24,996 bases of DNA from NCBI GenBank assembly GCA_035634255.1, contig DASQDI010000018.1, positions 1-24,996 of the forward strand, given 5' to 3'. The stretch comes from DATLMR01 sp035634255. GTDB taxonomy: Bacteria; Acidobacteriota; Blastocatellia; UBA7656. Position numbers and translations under genes: made by a program. A model generated the notes under the pieces. It was given only the letters and a program-made list of their open reading frames with translations, did no database searches and had not been told where the DNA came from. Within the stretch, counting starts at the first letter, position 1, and each line of letters opens with the position of its first letter. Positions 7,862 to 15,146 of this stretch are shown here, piece by piece.

Positions 7862-8299
7862 ATGAGACCTACAAAATCGACCTCTTGGTTTACACGCTTC
7901 GCGAAATGGACCGCCCACAAGACAGGCCGCCCTATGGCCTTCATAGCCGCTGTAGCAATAATCCTGATCTGGGCAGTTACGGGGCCTATCTTTCAGTACA
8001 GCGATACATGGCAGCTAGTGATAAACACAGGTACGACGATAATCACGTTCCTGATGGTATTCCTCATACAGAATACGCAGAACAGGGATTCAGAGGCCAT
8101 ACAAGTCAAGCTGGATGAGCTAATCCGTGTAATGGGAGGCGCACACAACGCGCTGATGGACCTGGAAGAATTAGAGGAAGAGGACCTGGATCGGGTGCGA
8201 GAGAGCTATCAAAGGTTAGCGAGGCAGGCAAGAGAAGCGTTAAGGGAAGGCTTATATGACACGGGCGTGCCAGAGGTTGACACCGGAAGGACAGCCTAA
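7862..8299 (+). CDS. low-affinity iron permease family membrane protein (cassette E)
   Basis: A 145-residue protein resembling the Iron_permease (Fet4-like) family. Two membrane segments are visible, about 25-44 (AFIAAVAIILIWAVTGPIF) and about 50-70. The second ends in FLIQNTQNRD, a conserved signature of this family. A soluble acidic coiled tail follows (MDLEELEEEDLDRVRESYQ). The bacterial members' transport role is not well tested, so iron or metal uptake is a family inference. ATG 7862 follows a GGGAGAG box. The TAA stop codon lies inside the R'' box of attC-6, which is typical of compact cassettes. Confidence 0.85.
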   Translation: MRPTKSTSWFTRFAKWTAHKTGRPMAFIAAVAIILIWAVTGPIFQYSDTWQLVINTGTTIITFLMVFLIQNTQNRDSEAIQVKLDELIRVMGGAHNALMDLEELEEEDLDRVRESYQRLARQAREALREGLYDTGVPEVDTGRTA

Positions 8300-8384
8300 C
8301 ACGCGCATGCACCCGAGCCCGCAATCTAATCTCGTATGATCCATCCAGTGTCACGTGCGGGCCGGGTGATGCGGGGCGTTAGGC
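8294..8384 (+). repeat. attC-6
   Basis: R'' GCCTAAC (8294-8300) and R' GTTAGGC (8378-8384), 91 bp. This is the clearest site in the array: left arm GCATGCACCCGAGCCCGC against right-arm complement GCATCACCCGGCCCGC, identical apart from two extra bases on the left arm. In addition GGACAGCCTAAC (8289-8300) is the exact inverse complement of GTTAGGCTGTCC at the 5' end of the same cassette (7734-7745), as expected when both ends derive from one circular cassette. Confidence 0.93.
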
Positions 8385-8605
8385 TTCCTATGAACAACTC
8401 GCTGGTAGATGCTCTGCCCCGCTAAACCTCCCCCAACTTGCCACAGTAGAGATGATAATAGGCGGCCTCGGAGAGTCTAGCAACTGACTAAATTTCAGCC
8501 TATAGGCGGGCAGATAATGGCTTGCAGAGCAACTCAGGCCAAGTTAACCTTCAACCTTGGCATTAATGACGCTGCAAATGCCGGCACACTAAAGGAGAGA
8601 AGATT

Positions 8606-9052
8606 ATGGTGAGTCGTAGTTGGTTAGCCCTACCTTGTTTCATGATTATCATATGCTTGGGTGTTGCCATTGCCCAAATCCAAGGTTCCCAGACGAGAGA
8701 ACAGATGCCTGACATCTCTGGTGAATGGACAGGGACCTGGGGGATTTACAGTCCGGCGCAGGGAACAACCCCGCCGAAGGATATTTGCAAGCGCCTCGAT
8801 GCCAAGGTGGAGTACAAGAACGGCACCTGGCTAGCGACGTTTGAAGGCGACTGTGGACGCCCTTACAAATATACGATCAAGATGGAAGGCCGCCAGATCG
8901 GTAAGGTCGTGCTGTTCAAAGGGACTACGGACCTTGGGGAGAAGGATGGAGGCGTCTTTGATTGGATCGGGCGGGCAAATGACAAGGAGTTCGTGGGATT
9001 TTTCACGAGTGGGTATTACACTGGAACATTCAATCTCACGCGGTCGAAATGA
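8606..9052 (+). CDS. small exported protein, beta-rich, unknown function (cassette F)
   Basis: A 148-residue protein with a signal peptide (about 1-24, SWLALPCFMIIICLGVAIAQ). The mature part opens with 'DISGEWTGTWG' and closes with 'GYYTGTFNLTR', the alternating Trp/Gly/Thr pattern seen in small lipocalin-like or avidin-like barrels. That is a fold guess only. Two cysteines (near residues 52 and 77) could form a disulfide. ATG 8606 follows a strong AAAGGAGAG box. The 221 bp between attC-6 and this start hold no other gene I can see. Confidence 0.75.
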   Translation: MVSRSWLALPCFMIIICLGVAIAQIQGSQTREQMPDISGEWTGTWGIYSPAQGTTPPKDICKRLDAKVEYKNGTWLATFEGDCGRPYKYTIKMEGRQIGKVVLFKGTTDLGEKDGGVFDWIGRANDKEFVGFFTSGYYTGTFNLTRSK

Positions 9053-9064
9053 GGTGGAAAGGCA

Positions 9065-9157
9065 GCCTAACAACCGCAGGCAACGTAGCGCGTGCAGCCA
9101 GCTTGGTCTGAAGCATCCAGCGCCGTCGCCCGCGCCTGGTCAACCGGAGCGTTAGGC
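9065..9157 (+). repeat. attC-7
   Basis: R'' GCCTAAC (9065-9071) and R' GTTAGGC (9151-9157), 93 bp. Pairing extends outward: AGGCAGCCTAAC before the site complements GTTAGGCTGCCT at its end. The inner arms pair less well than in attC-6. Confidence 0.85.
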
Positions 9158-9215
9158 TGCCTGGGCCTCATCGGAGCAGTCAAACCCTATACGTATCTCC
9201 TTTTGTTCTTGCTCC

Positions 9216-9243
9216 TTGAAATACTTTCGCCGCCTGCTATTAT
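9216..9243 (+). promoter_or_regulatory. putative sigma-70 promoter for the cassette G gene
   Basis: TTGAAA (9216-9221), a 16-bp spacer and TATTAT (9238-9243), about 57 bp before the start codon at 9301. It lies within the cassette, so this gene may be expressed independently of an integron promoter. Confidence 0.5.
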
Positions 9244-9300
9244 ACAGGCCGCTCTTGAATATCATTTACATCAAGCATCTTTGGTAAAGGAGACAGGTCA

Positions 9301-10236
9301 ATGCTACAGAAGGGTCATTGTTTATTTCGTCTGCTGCTACTCGTTTTCCTAACCTCTCCACCTGCCATCACGGCGCAAGGCCAGACACCTCAATTCAGGG
9401 CCGGAGACCGTGTGCTGGCTTCGCCTTCAATGCTGAAAGACGAGAAATATTACCGGCCTTGTACGGTCGTCAAATTCGACCGGAGCGCGAATGCCTATCT
9501 TTTGGATTGCGAAGGCGCGGAATACACGGTTACACCAGATTACGTCCGCGCCGCAAAAAATCAAACCTCATCGGAGGAGAATGAGCCTGCCGTCGTAGAA
9601 AAGCCGAAAGGTGCTAAAGCCAAACCAGATGACAATGCTGGACAATTCAAGGTGGGCGACCGTGTGTTGGCTTCGGTGAGCGGCCTAAAAGGCGACAAAT
9701 ACTACCAGCCATGCACCGTAATCCGAGGGCTGAAAGACAACTCCTACGGGCTTAGATGTGACCCGCGCAACGGGCAGCCCGTTATGGAGTATTCTGTCAG
9801 ACCTGAATGGATTAAACTATGGGAAAACGCTACGCCCGAACCTTTGCCTGCAGAGTGCCCGTTTAACAAGAACTACGGTAAGGTTTCAAACAAAGCCGCC
9901 GCTTCCGCTGAGCTTTTCAAGAGTGTGATCTTTGAGTGGCAAAGATCGTCTTCGGATTTTTATGACTTCGGGTTGACGTTTTTGAATTTTCAGATCGGGA
10001 CCACTTTCAAGAACGCCGCGACAGGAAGGGGGCGGAAATTGGTTGACACTGCTCCGGTCGGGGCCACAATCCATCCGGTCAAAGCCAAAGAGCTGATTTG
10101 CCAGAAATCTTCGACGATCACCAAGCGCTGGGTACGCGACATCGAGTACGCCTGCTACAAGAGCGAGTATGGCGAGTGGGTGTGCAAAAACGGTGCGCCG
10201 AAGTATGTAGAGCAAACTTCGATTCCCAATAGGTAA
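9301..10236 (+). CDS. exported protein with two Tudor/SH3-like repeats (cassette G)
   Basis: A 311-residue protein with a signal peptide (about 1-25, cleavage near TAQG). Two repeats follow, at about 32-83 and 116-172. Each opens with 'F(R/K)xGDRVLAS' and continues with 'K(Y)YxPCTV', then a Tyr-x-(L/V)xC strand and a closing '(V)xP(D/E)(Y/W)(V/I)' motif. This resembles the small barrel of Tudor, Agenet or SH3-like domains. A charged linker separates them. The C-terminal 125 or so residues are of unknown type with several cysteines. ATG 9301 follows AAAGGAGA. The function is unknown; the duplicated barrel suggests a binding role outside the cytoplasm. Confidence 0.75.
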   Translation: MLQKGHCLFRLLLLVFLTSPPAITAQGQTPQFRAGDRVLASPSMLKDEKYYRPCTVVKFDRSANAYLLDCEGAEYTVTPDYVRAAKNQTSSEENEPAVVEKPKGAKAKPDDNAGQFKVGDRVLASVSGLKGDKYYQPCTVIRGLKDNSYGLRCDPRNGQPVMEYSVRPEWIKLWENATPEPLPAECPFNKNYGKVSNKAAASAELFKSVIFEWQRSSSDFYDFGLTFLNFQIGTTFKNAATGRGRKLVDTAPVGATIHPVKAKELICQKSSTITKRWVRDIEYACYKSEYGEWVCKNGAPKYVEQTSIPNR

Positions 10237-10299
10237 ATCTTGCTGTCTGGCCTCAACGTGGGCCTATAGGGCCCGTCGCTAAAACCGGCCGGCGGGGCA

Positions 10300-10390
10300 A
10301 CCTAACAACCGCATGTAGCAAAGGCCGCGAGCCGAGTCTCACATAAATATTCAGCATTATACGCGGCCCCGCTGATGCAGAGCGTTATGT
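10300..10390 (+). repeat. attC-8 (non-canonical R' box)
   Basis: R'' ACCTAAC (10300-10306) and R' GTTATGT (10384-10390), 91 bp. The inner arms GCATGTAGCAAAGGCCGCG and the complement GCATCAGCGGGGCCGCG pair well with extra left-arm bases. R' departs from the GTTRRRY consensus at one position. The same departure is mirrored in the R'' box ACATAAC at 10700-10706, so the change travels with cassette H. Confidence 0.82.
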
Positions 10391-10747
10391 TGCTTGGAGT
10401 AATGTGATTGCTTTAGGCATCACGGTAGCTATCAGCCGAGACCCCGACCCGCCCGGCTGCGGAGCTGATAGGTGAGAGTGCTCTTCGCTTATCGGGCAAG
10501 CCGGTCCTCAAGCCATAGCAGGGCGAGCGCGGTTGCTCTAATGCAGATAGCCGAGCTTGTTTGCGAAGGCTGAACCGCTCGGATGCCGGAGGCGATTGCA
10601 TCTGAAGGAGCGGCCTGCGGGAGTGCCGAAGCCGAATGGGGCGGGGGGCACCGGTAATGGCGGAGATGAAGAGAGGCATAATAGGACAGGTGGCTCGCAA
10701 CATAACAAGTCGATGCAGGCGAGCCTGCGACCTGAGTTTGAATGATG
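10391..10747 (+). other. cassette H: no convincing gene; broken attC at its end
   Basis: This segment has no ORF I trust. It begins with GTTATGTTGC (10384-10393) and ends with the exact inverse complement GCAACATAAC (10697-10706), the two ends of one cassette. Inside are hairpin-forming sequences, for example CTATCAGC/GCTGATAG at 10429-10471. After the R'' box comes an attC-like left arm (AAGTCGATGCAGGCGAGCC), but the right half of the site is missing because an IS remnant begins near 10748. The segment could be a non-coding or decayed cassette. Confidence 0.55.
10700..10747 (+). repeat. attC-9, left half only
   Basis: R'' ACATAAC at 10700-10706 followed by AAGTCGATGCAGGCGAGCCTGCG. The matching right arm and R' box are absent. 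The sequence changes to an IS terminal repeat at about 10748. Confidence 0.5.
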
Positions 10748-10934
10748 TGTAATGGTCAGGACTTGATCTGACACTCATAACCTATAATCCAGCCTGCTCG
10801 CCGCTACTCTCGGCGAGACTCGCAGCCTGTAAAGAATCAATCATCTTCTCATAAGCCAGATGCTTTGCACCCAAGAACGTCTCCATAGGCGTCTTCCCAT
10901 AGCAGTACTTCCCGCCGTGCGTGCGCTCCCTTAT
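10748..10934 (-). mobile_element. IS481-like element remnant (3' end)
   Basis: 10748-10773 reads, on the minus strand, TGTCAGATCAAGTCCTGACC followed by ATTACA, an end with TGT/ACA tips typical of IS481-type elements. It adjoins the transposase C-terminus. Homology stops near 10934, so only the 3' end remains. It interrupts attC-9. Confidence 0.6.
10782..10934 (-). pseudogene. transposase C-terminal fragment (integrase-type)
   Basis: The minus strand reads RIRERTHGGKYCYGKTPMET followed by FLGAKHLAYEKMIDSL and a stop at 10782. The motif 'RTHxGK.C.GKTPM.TF' is characteristic of the tail of IS481/IS3-like transposases. An in-frame TGA lies just upstream, and no DDE core is present. Confidence 0.7.
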
Positions 10935-10952
10935 GCGGGCTCAAATATGAAA

Positions 10953-10973
10953 GGGGATGTAGCTTACATCCCC
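10953..10973. other. perfect 9-bp hairpin
   Basis: GGGGATGTA, loop GCT, TACATCCCC. The plus strand has no following T-run; the minus strand has a weak TTTCATATTT. It might be a terminator for minus-strand transcripts or part of a mobile-element end. The surrounding stretch from 10237 to 11247 otherwise holds only attC-8, cassette H, the IS remnant and a doubtful small ORF. Confidence 0.4.
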
Positions 10974-11023
10974 GAAAGTTGGCCCACATCCGGCTATTTT
11001 GCCGGTCTATTCTCTATAATCGC

Positions 11024-11206
11024 TCACCCACGCCTCACTACTTCTTCTGCGGCCTCCAATTCCTCTAAGGCAGCAGGGAACCAGGCGCGAGTCTGCTGTG
11101 CGAATGTCTCAGCCGATTGTCCTGTGAGATTACCTATCTCGATGATTGCCTGCGTAATGATGTCATAGACTCTCGTCAGAGTTGCTGTCAAAAGCTCTGA
11201 AAACAC
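11024..11206 (-). CDS. possible small helical protein (doubtful)
   Basis: A 60-residue ORF with a GTG start at 11206. It is rich in Ala, Glu, Leu and Thr and would be largely helical (TQAIIEIGNLTGQSAETFAQ). The start lies right at the base of the hairpin at 11209-11231 without a proper ribosome-binding site. It might be a remnant of a longer gene. I recognise no family. Confidence 0.25.
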   Translation of the reverse strand: MFSELLTATLTRVYDIITQAIIEIGNLTGQSAETFAQQTRAWFPAALEELEAAEEVVRRG

Positions 11207-11208
11207 CT

Positions 11209-11231
11209 GCGGCCACCATCAAGGTGGCCGC
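11209..11231 (-). terminator. possible terminator after tRNA-Ala
   Basis: GCGGCCACC, loop of five, GGTGGCCGC: a perfect 9-bp GC-rich stem 17 bp downstream of the tRNA 3' end on the minus strand, followed by AGGTGTTTTC. The T-run is short, so the call is moderate. Confidence 0.5.
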
Positions 11232-11247
11232 AAGTATCTTTAAAGAT

Positions 11248-11323
11248 TGGTGGAGCTGAGGGGGATCGAACCCCTGACCTCATGACTGCCAGTCATGCGC
11301 TCTCCCAGCTGAGCTACAGCCCC
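11248..11323 (-). tRNA. tRNA-Ala (GGC)
   Basis: A 76-nt cloverleaf on the minus strand. The acceptor stem GGGGCTG pairs with CAGCTCC (one G-U). The D arm has TAGCTCAGCTGGGAGAGC, the anticodon loop is CTGGCAG (anticodon GGC, alanine), and the T arm has GGGGTTCGATCCCC. The CCA end is encoded. It marks the edge between the cassette island and the conserved core. Confidence 0.96.
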
Positions 11324-11366
11324 GTCGGAACTCGTCAGTCGAAGTCGCCTCTCGACGCGAATTGCA

Positions 11367-11396
11367 ATACTAGCAAAGCTGATTTTGCAGAGTCAA
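11367..11396 (-). promoter_or_regulatory. putative promoter of tRNA-Ala
   Basis: On the minus strand TTGACT, an 18-bp spacer and TAGTAT; the -10 ends about 44 bp before the mature tRNA. Confidence 0.65.
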
Positions 11397-11411
11397 CCTT
11401 GATAGAGTCGG

Positions 11412-13439
11412 CTAACTGCTCTGGCCGGACGAGCGGCGGCCCTTGTAAGGCTCCCCGAGATATTTCTCAATCGCCTGCTGAGCCCCATTGTATTTTATGC
11501 CCGTCTCCCTGGCCTTGTTGTACTCGGCCACGGCGCGCTCGCGATTGTTCTCCGCGTCGTAAGCGTTCCCGCGGTAGATGTATGACCAGACTTCGACCCA
11601 GGAAGGCTCAAGGTCCCCGTTGAGGGCCTCGCCGAAAGCCTTCTTCGCGCTGTCCCAATTGCGCTGCTCCATGTAGAGCAGGCCGATGTTGTACCACGCC
11701 CACGACGAGCGCGGGTTAAGTTTCAGGGCGGCGCGGAACTGCTCCTCGGCCTCGGCGTACTCTTCGCGCTCGAAATGCTGTATGCCTCGACGCGCCACGA
11801 CCGAAGTCCTGATCGCATCCGATATCCGGAGGTAGCGGTTCGACGGGTCCACGATCACGTCGAGCGGCTTGCCTTCCGACGCGATGTCGAAGTCGGCGCT
11901 CGTGCCCTGAAGGTCAATCGTCGTCCTCGCCTCTCGTCCGCCCTCGGATTCGAGCGCCAGCTCCACCGGCCCCCTGAAGGAGTCCATGTTCTGGCGCACC
12001 GTGCCCCTCACTTTGAACTTGCCCTCTTTAGTCCGGATGATGGCGTAATCGACCTTGAATTCAGGCACGCCCGTCGAATCGACCCAGAGGCCGAAGAACC
12101 CTCGCAGGTTCGTCCCCGCGACCTTGTCCGCGAGCGCCTCGAAGTCGTCTATCCCGGCGTTCTGCCCTTTGAAGTTCGAGTAGTAAGTTCTAATGAGGTT
12201 GAAGAACTTATCCTCGCCGATGGTGCTGCGCAGCATGTGGTAAACGTAGGCCCCCTTATAAAACACGACCGACCTGTAGGCGGGCGTCTGATCGTTAAGC
12301 TGCGCGGGCGCGCGGGCTATCGACGCTTCCTGCTCGAAGGCCAGGGCGAGCTCTATCACCTCCGACAGGGTGCCCTGAAACTCCGCCTGGCTCTGCTGGG
12401 ATTCGCGGTAGAGCACGGAGGAGTATTCCGCGAGGCCCTGGGAGAGCCACGCATCATCGAACCGCTTCAGCCCGACCGCCTGCCCCCACCACTGATAAGC
12501 CACCTCGCGGGCGATGTCGTCGATGGGCAGCTCCCTCTCCGCGACGAGCGTCCGGTGAGGCAGAAACATCATCCCCGCGCCGCTGTAGGAGTCGAGCGTC
12601 TCGTCGTCGACCTCGGCTACCACGAAGCGATTACCGAAGGCGTACTGGCCGAACTTGCCGTTGTAGAACTGGAGGATCTGCGCGATCTCTTTCCCGAACT
12701 CGTCAATCCTGGCCTCGCTGCCGGGCAGCACGAAGAGGTCGAGCTGGAGCCCCCCCGTGTTGATCGTGCGCGTGATGAATTGTCCGGCGGCGAAAGACCC
12801 GGTTAAGACCGGCTGAGTCTCGACGAAGGTGAAGGCCTTCCGGCCGTCTTTAGTGGTGACCGGCGTGACCGGGTTCGCGCTGTGACCCGCCACGGACCAG
12901 CTTGCCGGGACGGTCAGGGTTATCTCCGAGGTCATGCGGTCGGCCGCGTACCCGTGGAAAGGGAACCACCTCGCCGCGTAGAAAAGGTAGGAGCCTTCGT
13001 TGCCGATGTAGGCCAGGCGGCGGTCGGGCACGGGCCCGCCTTCCGGCGAGACGAGCGGCCCGGCGTAGTCGAAGGTGAGGGTTATCTCGCTCCCGGCCGG
13101 GTACAGCTGTCCCAGGTTGATCTTGACGTTGTTCTCGTTGACCCTGTCCTGGATGAACTGCACGGCGGTCTTCCCGTCGGGCCCCTTTATGCTCGATATG
13201 GTGAGCGAGCCGTTCATCTCGAAGACGGCCGACTGCGTTTGCTTCAAAGCCTTGAAAGAGACCAGGGCCTGCGCCCTGAGCGTCTGCGACTCCGGAAGCA
13301 ACTCGGCGTTGATTTTATAACGTGTGATGTCTATCGTGCTGCCATCTTCCGCCTGGGCCCGAACGGTCGGGGCCAGGCCGAGCGAAAGCACGAAAATCAG
13401 CGTGGAGAGCACTGTGTTGTGAATTCGTTTTGCTACCAT
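11412..13439 (-). CDS. M1-aminopeptidase-like protein with TPR tail, zinc site lost (pseudoenzyme)
   Basis: A 675-residue exported protein: signal peptide about 1-29, an M1-type N-terminal beta domain (about 35-225), a thermolysin-like domain (about 235-470) and TPR repeats (about 565-660, for example AAEEQFRAALKLNP-like and 'SSWAWYNIGLLYMEQ'). Active M1 enzymes have HExxH, a distal NE, and GAMEN. Here these positions read REVAY (311-315, followed by QWWG), SQGLAEY (333-339) and GAGMM (287-291). All three zinc ligands are changed, so peptidase activity is unlikely. The fold markers QWWG and 'VFYKGAYVYHMLR' remain. It probably acts as a periplasmic binding or scaffold protein. An AAGGA box precedes ATG 13439. 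Confidence 0.85.
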   Translation of the reverse strand: MVAKRIHNTVLSTLIFVLSLGLAPTVRAQAEDGSTIDITRYKINAELLPESQTLRAQALVSFKALKQTQSAVFEMNGSLTISSIKGPDGKTAVQFIQDRVNENNVKINLGQLYPAGSEITLTFDYAGPLVSPEGGPVPDRRLAYIGNEGSYLFYAARWFPFHGYAADRMTSEITLTVPASWSVAGHSANPVTPVTTKDGRKAFTFVETQPVLTGSFAAGQFITRTINTGGLQLDLFVLPGSEARIDEFGKEIAQILQFYNGKFGQYAFGNRFVVAEVDDETLDSYSGAGMMFLPHRTLVAERELPIDDIAREVAYQWWGQAVGLKRFDDAWLSQGLAEYSSVLYRESQQSQAEFQGTLSEVIELALAFEQEASIARAPAQLNDQTPAYRSVVFYKGAYVYHMLRSTIGEDKFFNLIRTYYSNFKGQNAGIDDFEALADKVAGTNLRGFFGLWVDSTGVPEFKVDYAIIRTKEGKFKVRGTVRQNMDSFRGPVELALESEGGREARTTIDLQGTSADFDIASEGKPLDVIVDPSNRYLRISDAIRTSVVARRGIQHFEREEYAEAEEQFRAALKLNPRSSWAWYNIGLLYMEQRNWDSAKKAFGEALNGDLEPSWVEVWSYIYRGNAYDAENNRERAVAEYNKARETGIKYNGAQQAIEKYLGEPYKGRRSSGQSS

Positions 13440-13482
13440 TCTGCTTCTTTTCCTTCTGCTCTGATACGTTTTTTGATAGTAG

Positions 13483-13491
13483 ATTATACCA
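13483..13491 (-). promoter_or_regulatory. extended -10 promoter of the M1-like gene
   Basis: The minus strand reads TGGTATAAT, a perfect -10 hexamer with the TG extension, 43 bp before the ATG. The -35 region is weak, as is usual for extended -10 promoters. Confidence 0.55.
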
Positions 13492-13667
13492 CCGCGTTCA
13501 CTGGTGTTGCTAGACGGGCCGCTTTCTCACGAGTTCCGGCCCTTACCAGGAACGAATGCGGCCGGGGCCCGGTCTTGCGCGGGAACGGGCCGGTCTCTTG
13601 CCCTATTCCGCCCTGATAAATCATACTTGATCCTTGCGAAAGGCCCGGAAATACCGGAAGGGGGATT

Positions 13668-15047
13668 ATGGCGAAGTCCAGAGGATCGAAAATCGTCTTC
13701 GTGTGCCAGCAGTGCGGGGCGCAGCAGCCCCGGTGGATGGGGAAGTGCCCCGAGTGCGGCGAGTGGAACTCCCTCGTCGAAGAAAAGCCCGCCGCTTCCC
13801 GGCCCGAGTCCTCCCCGCGCGGCGGCCTCTTTCGCATGAGGGAGGTCTCCCCGCTCGCCTACCATGAGATCGAAAGCCAGGGGGAGGCGCGGGAGTCCTC
13901 AGGCATCGCGGAATTCGACCGGGTCCTCGGGGGGGGGATAGTCCCCGGCTCCCTGGTCCTGATCGGGGGCGACCCCGGCATCGGGAAGAGCACCCTCCTG
14001 TTGCAGGTCTCCGACAAGCTGACCGAGGCTTACGGGAAGGTCCTTTACGTCTCGGGCGAGGAGAGCGAGCGGCAGATCAAGCTGCGGGGCGAGCGTTTGA
14101 ACATAGACCCGCGCGGGCTATTCCTTCTCCCCGAGACCTGTCTCGAACGCATATTCGAAGAGATCGACAGGCTTGAGCCTCAGGCCATCGTCGTCGACTC
14201 GGTCCAGACCGTCTTCTCCATGAAGCTCGAATCCGCGCCGGGGTCGGTCTCGCAGGTCAGGGAGGTGGCGGGCCAGTTCCTGATGCTCGCGAAGAATCGC
14301 ACCGTACCCGTCTTCCTGATCGGCCACGTCACCAAGGAGGGTGCCATCGCCGGGCCGAAGGCGCTTGAGCACATCGTCGACACGGTGCTCTATTTCGAGG
14401 GCGAGCGCCATCACAATCATAGAATCATTCGCGCGGTGAAGAACCGCTTCGGGGCCGCGAACGAACTGGGCATTTTCGAGATGACCGGGGCCGGGCTAAT
14501 CCCCGTGGGCAACCCGTCGGGCCTCTTCCTGAGCGAGCGACCTATCGGCGTTTCGGGCTCGGTTGTGACCGCGTGCATGGAAGGCACGCGCCCCCTGCTG
14601 GTCGAGGTGCAGGCCCTCGTCACTTCTAACAAGTACGGGACCAGCAGGCGGATGACTCAGGGCGTGGATGGGAATCGGGTCGCTCTGCTAATGGCGATGC
14701 TTGAAAAGCGCGTCGGGATGAGCGTGCTCTCGGAGGACGTGTTCGTCAACGTGGCGGGCGGCATGACGATTGACGAGCCGGCGGCCGACCTAGGGATCGT
14801 CTCCGCCATCGCTTCGAGCTTCCGCAACCTCTCGGTCGACGAGCGCGCGGCGGTCTTCGGGGAGGTGGGCCTCGCCGGCGAAGTGCGCGCCACCAACCAG
14901 GCTTCGGTCCGCGTGCGCGAGGCGTACGCGATGGGGTTCCGCCGCTGCATAATCCCTCACGGCAATCTCGTCGGGCTGGAGTATGACGACGGGATAGAAG
15001 TGGTCGGGGTCCGCAACGTCTCTGACGCGCTCGAAGCTTTATTCTGA
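13668..15047 (+). CDS. radA: DNA repair ATPase RadA/Sms
   Basis: A 459-residue RadA, a RecA-like branch-migration helicase that helps process recombination intermediates. The zinc finger is Cys13-x2-Cys16...Cys27-x2-Cys30. The Walker A is GGDPGIGKST (about 100-109), the RadA-specific KNRFG motif is present (KNRFGAANELG), and the C-terminal third is the Lon-protease-like domain (VAGGMTIDEPAADL). Length is normal for the family. ATG 13668 follows a GGAAGGGGG box at suitable spacing. A weak promoter candidate (TTGCCC at 13598, CATACT at 13622) precedes it. Confidence 0.97.
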   Translation: MAKSRGSKIVFVCQQCGAQQPRWMGKCPECGEWNSLVEEKPAASRPESSPRGGLFRMREVSPLAYHEIESQGEARESSGIAEFDRVLGGGIVPGSLVLIGGDPGIGKSTLLLQVSDKLTEAYGKVLYVSGEESERQIKLRGERLNIDPRGLFLLPETCLERIFEEIDRLEPQAIVVDSVQTVFSMKLESAPGSVSQVREVAGQFLMLAKNRTVPVFLIGHVTKEGAIAGPKALEHIVDTVLYFEGERHHNHRIIRAVKNRFGAANELGIFEMTGAGLIPVGNPSGLFLSERPIGVSGSVVTACMEGTRPLLVEVQALVTSNKYGTSRRMTQGVDGNRVALLMAMLEKRVGMSVLSEDVFVNVAGGMTIDEPAADLGIVSAIASSFRNLSVDERAAVFGEVGLAGEVRATNQASVRVREAYAMGFRRCIIPHGNLVGLEYDDGIEVVGVRNVSDALEALF

Positions 15048-15146
15048 TCCGAAGGGAAAATCGAGCCGGGAATTTTCGGTGAGGTTAGGTGAGATTATTC
15101 GACCGCCCTTGCCGCCCTTGCCGCAGAAATACACCGAGGGGAACGG

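Noticed and set aside
163..10706. CRISPR-like array
   Set aside because: The repeats are 57-102 bp imperfect inverted repeats separated by whole genes; they fit attC sites, not CRISPR.
10413..10778. 121-residue minus-strand ORF in cassette H
   Set aside because: It crosses the cassette end and runs into an IS end, and its composition (Arg, Ser, Pro) looks non-coding.
11775..12806. 343-residue plus-strand ORF
   Set aside because: It lies wholly antisense to the M1-like gene, whose protein has clear family features. The ORF product is Arg/Val/Glu-rich, as expected from the GC-rich complementary strand.
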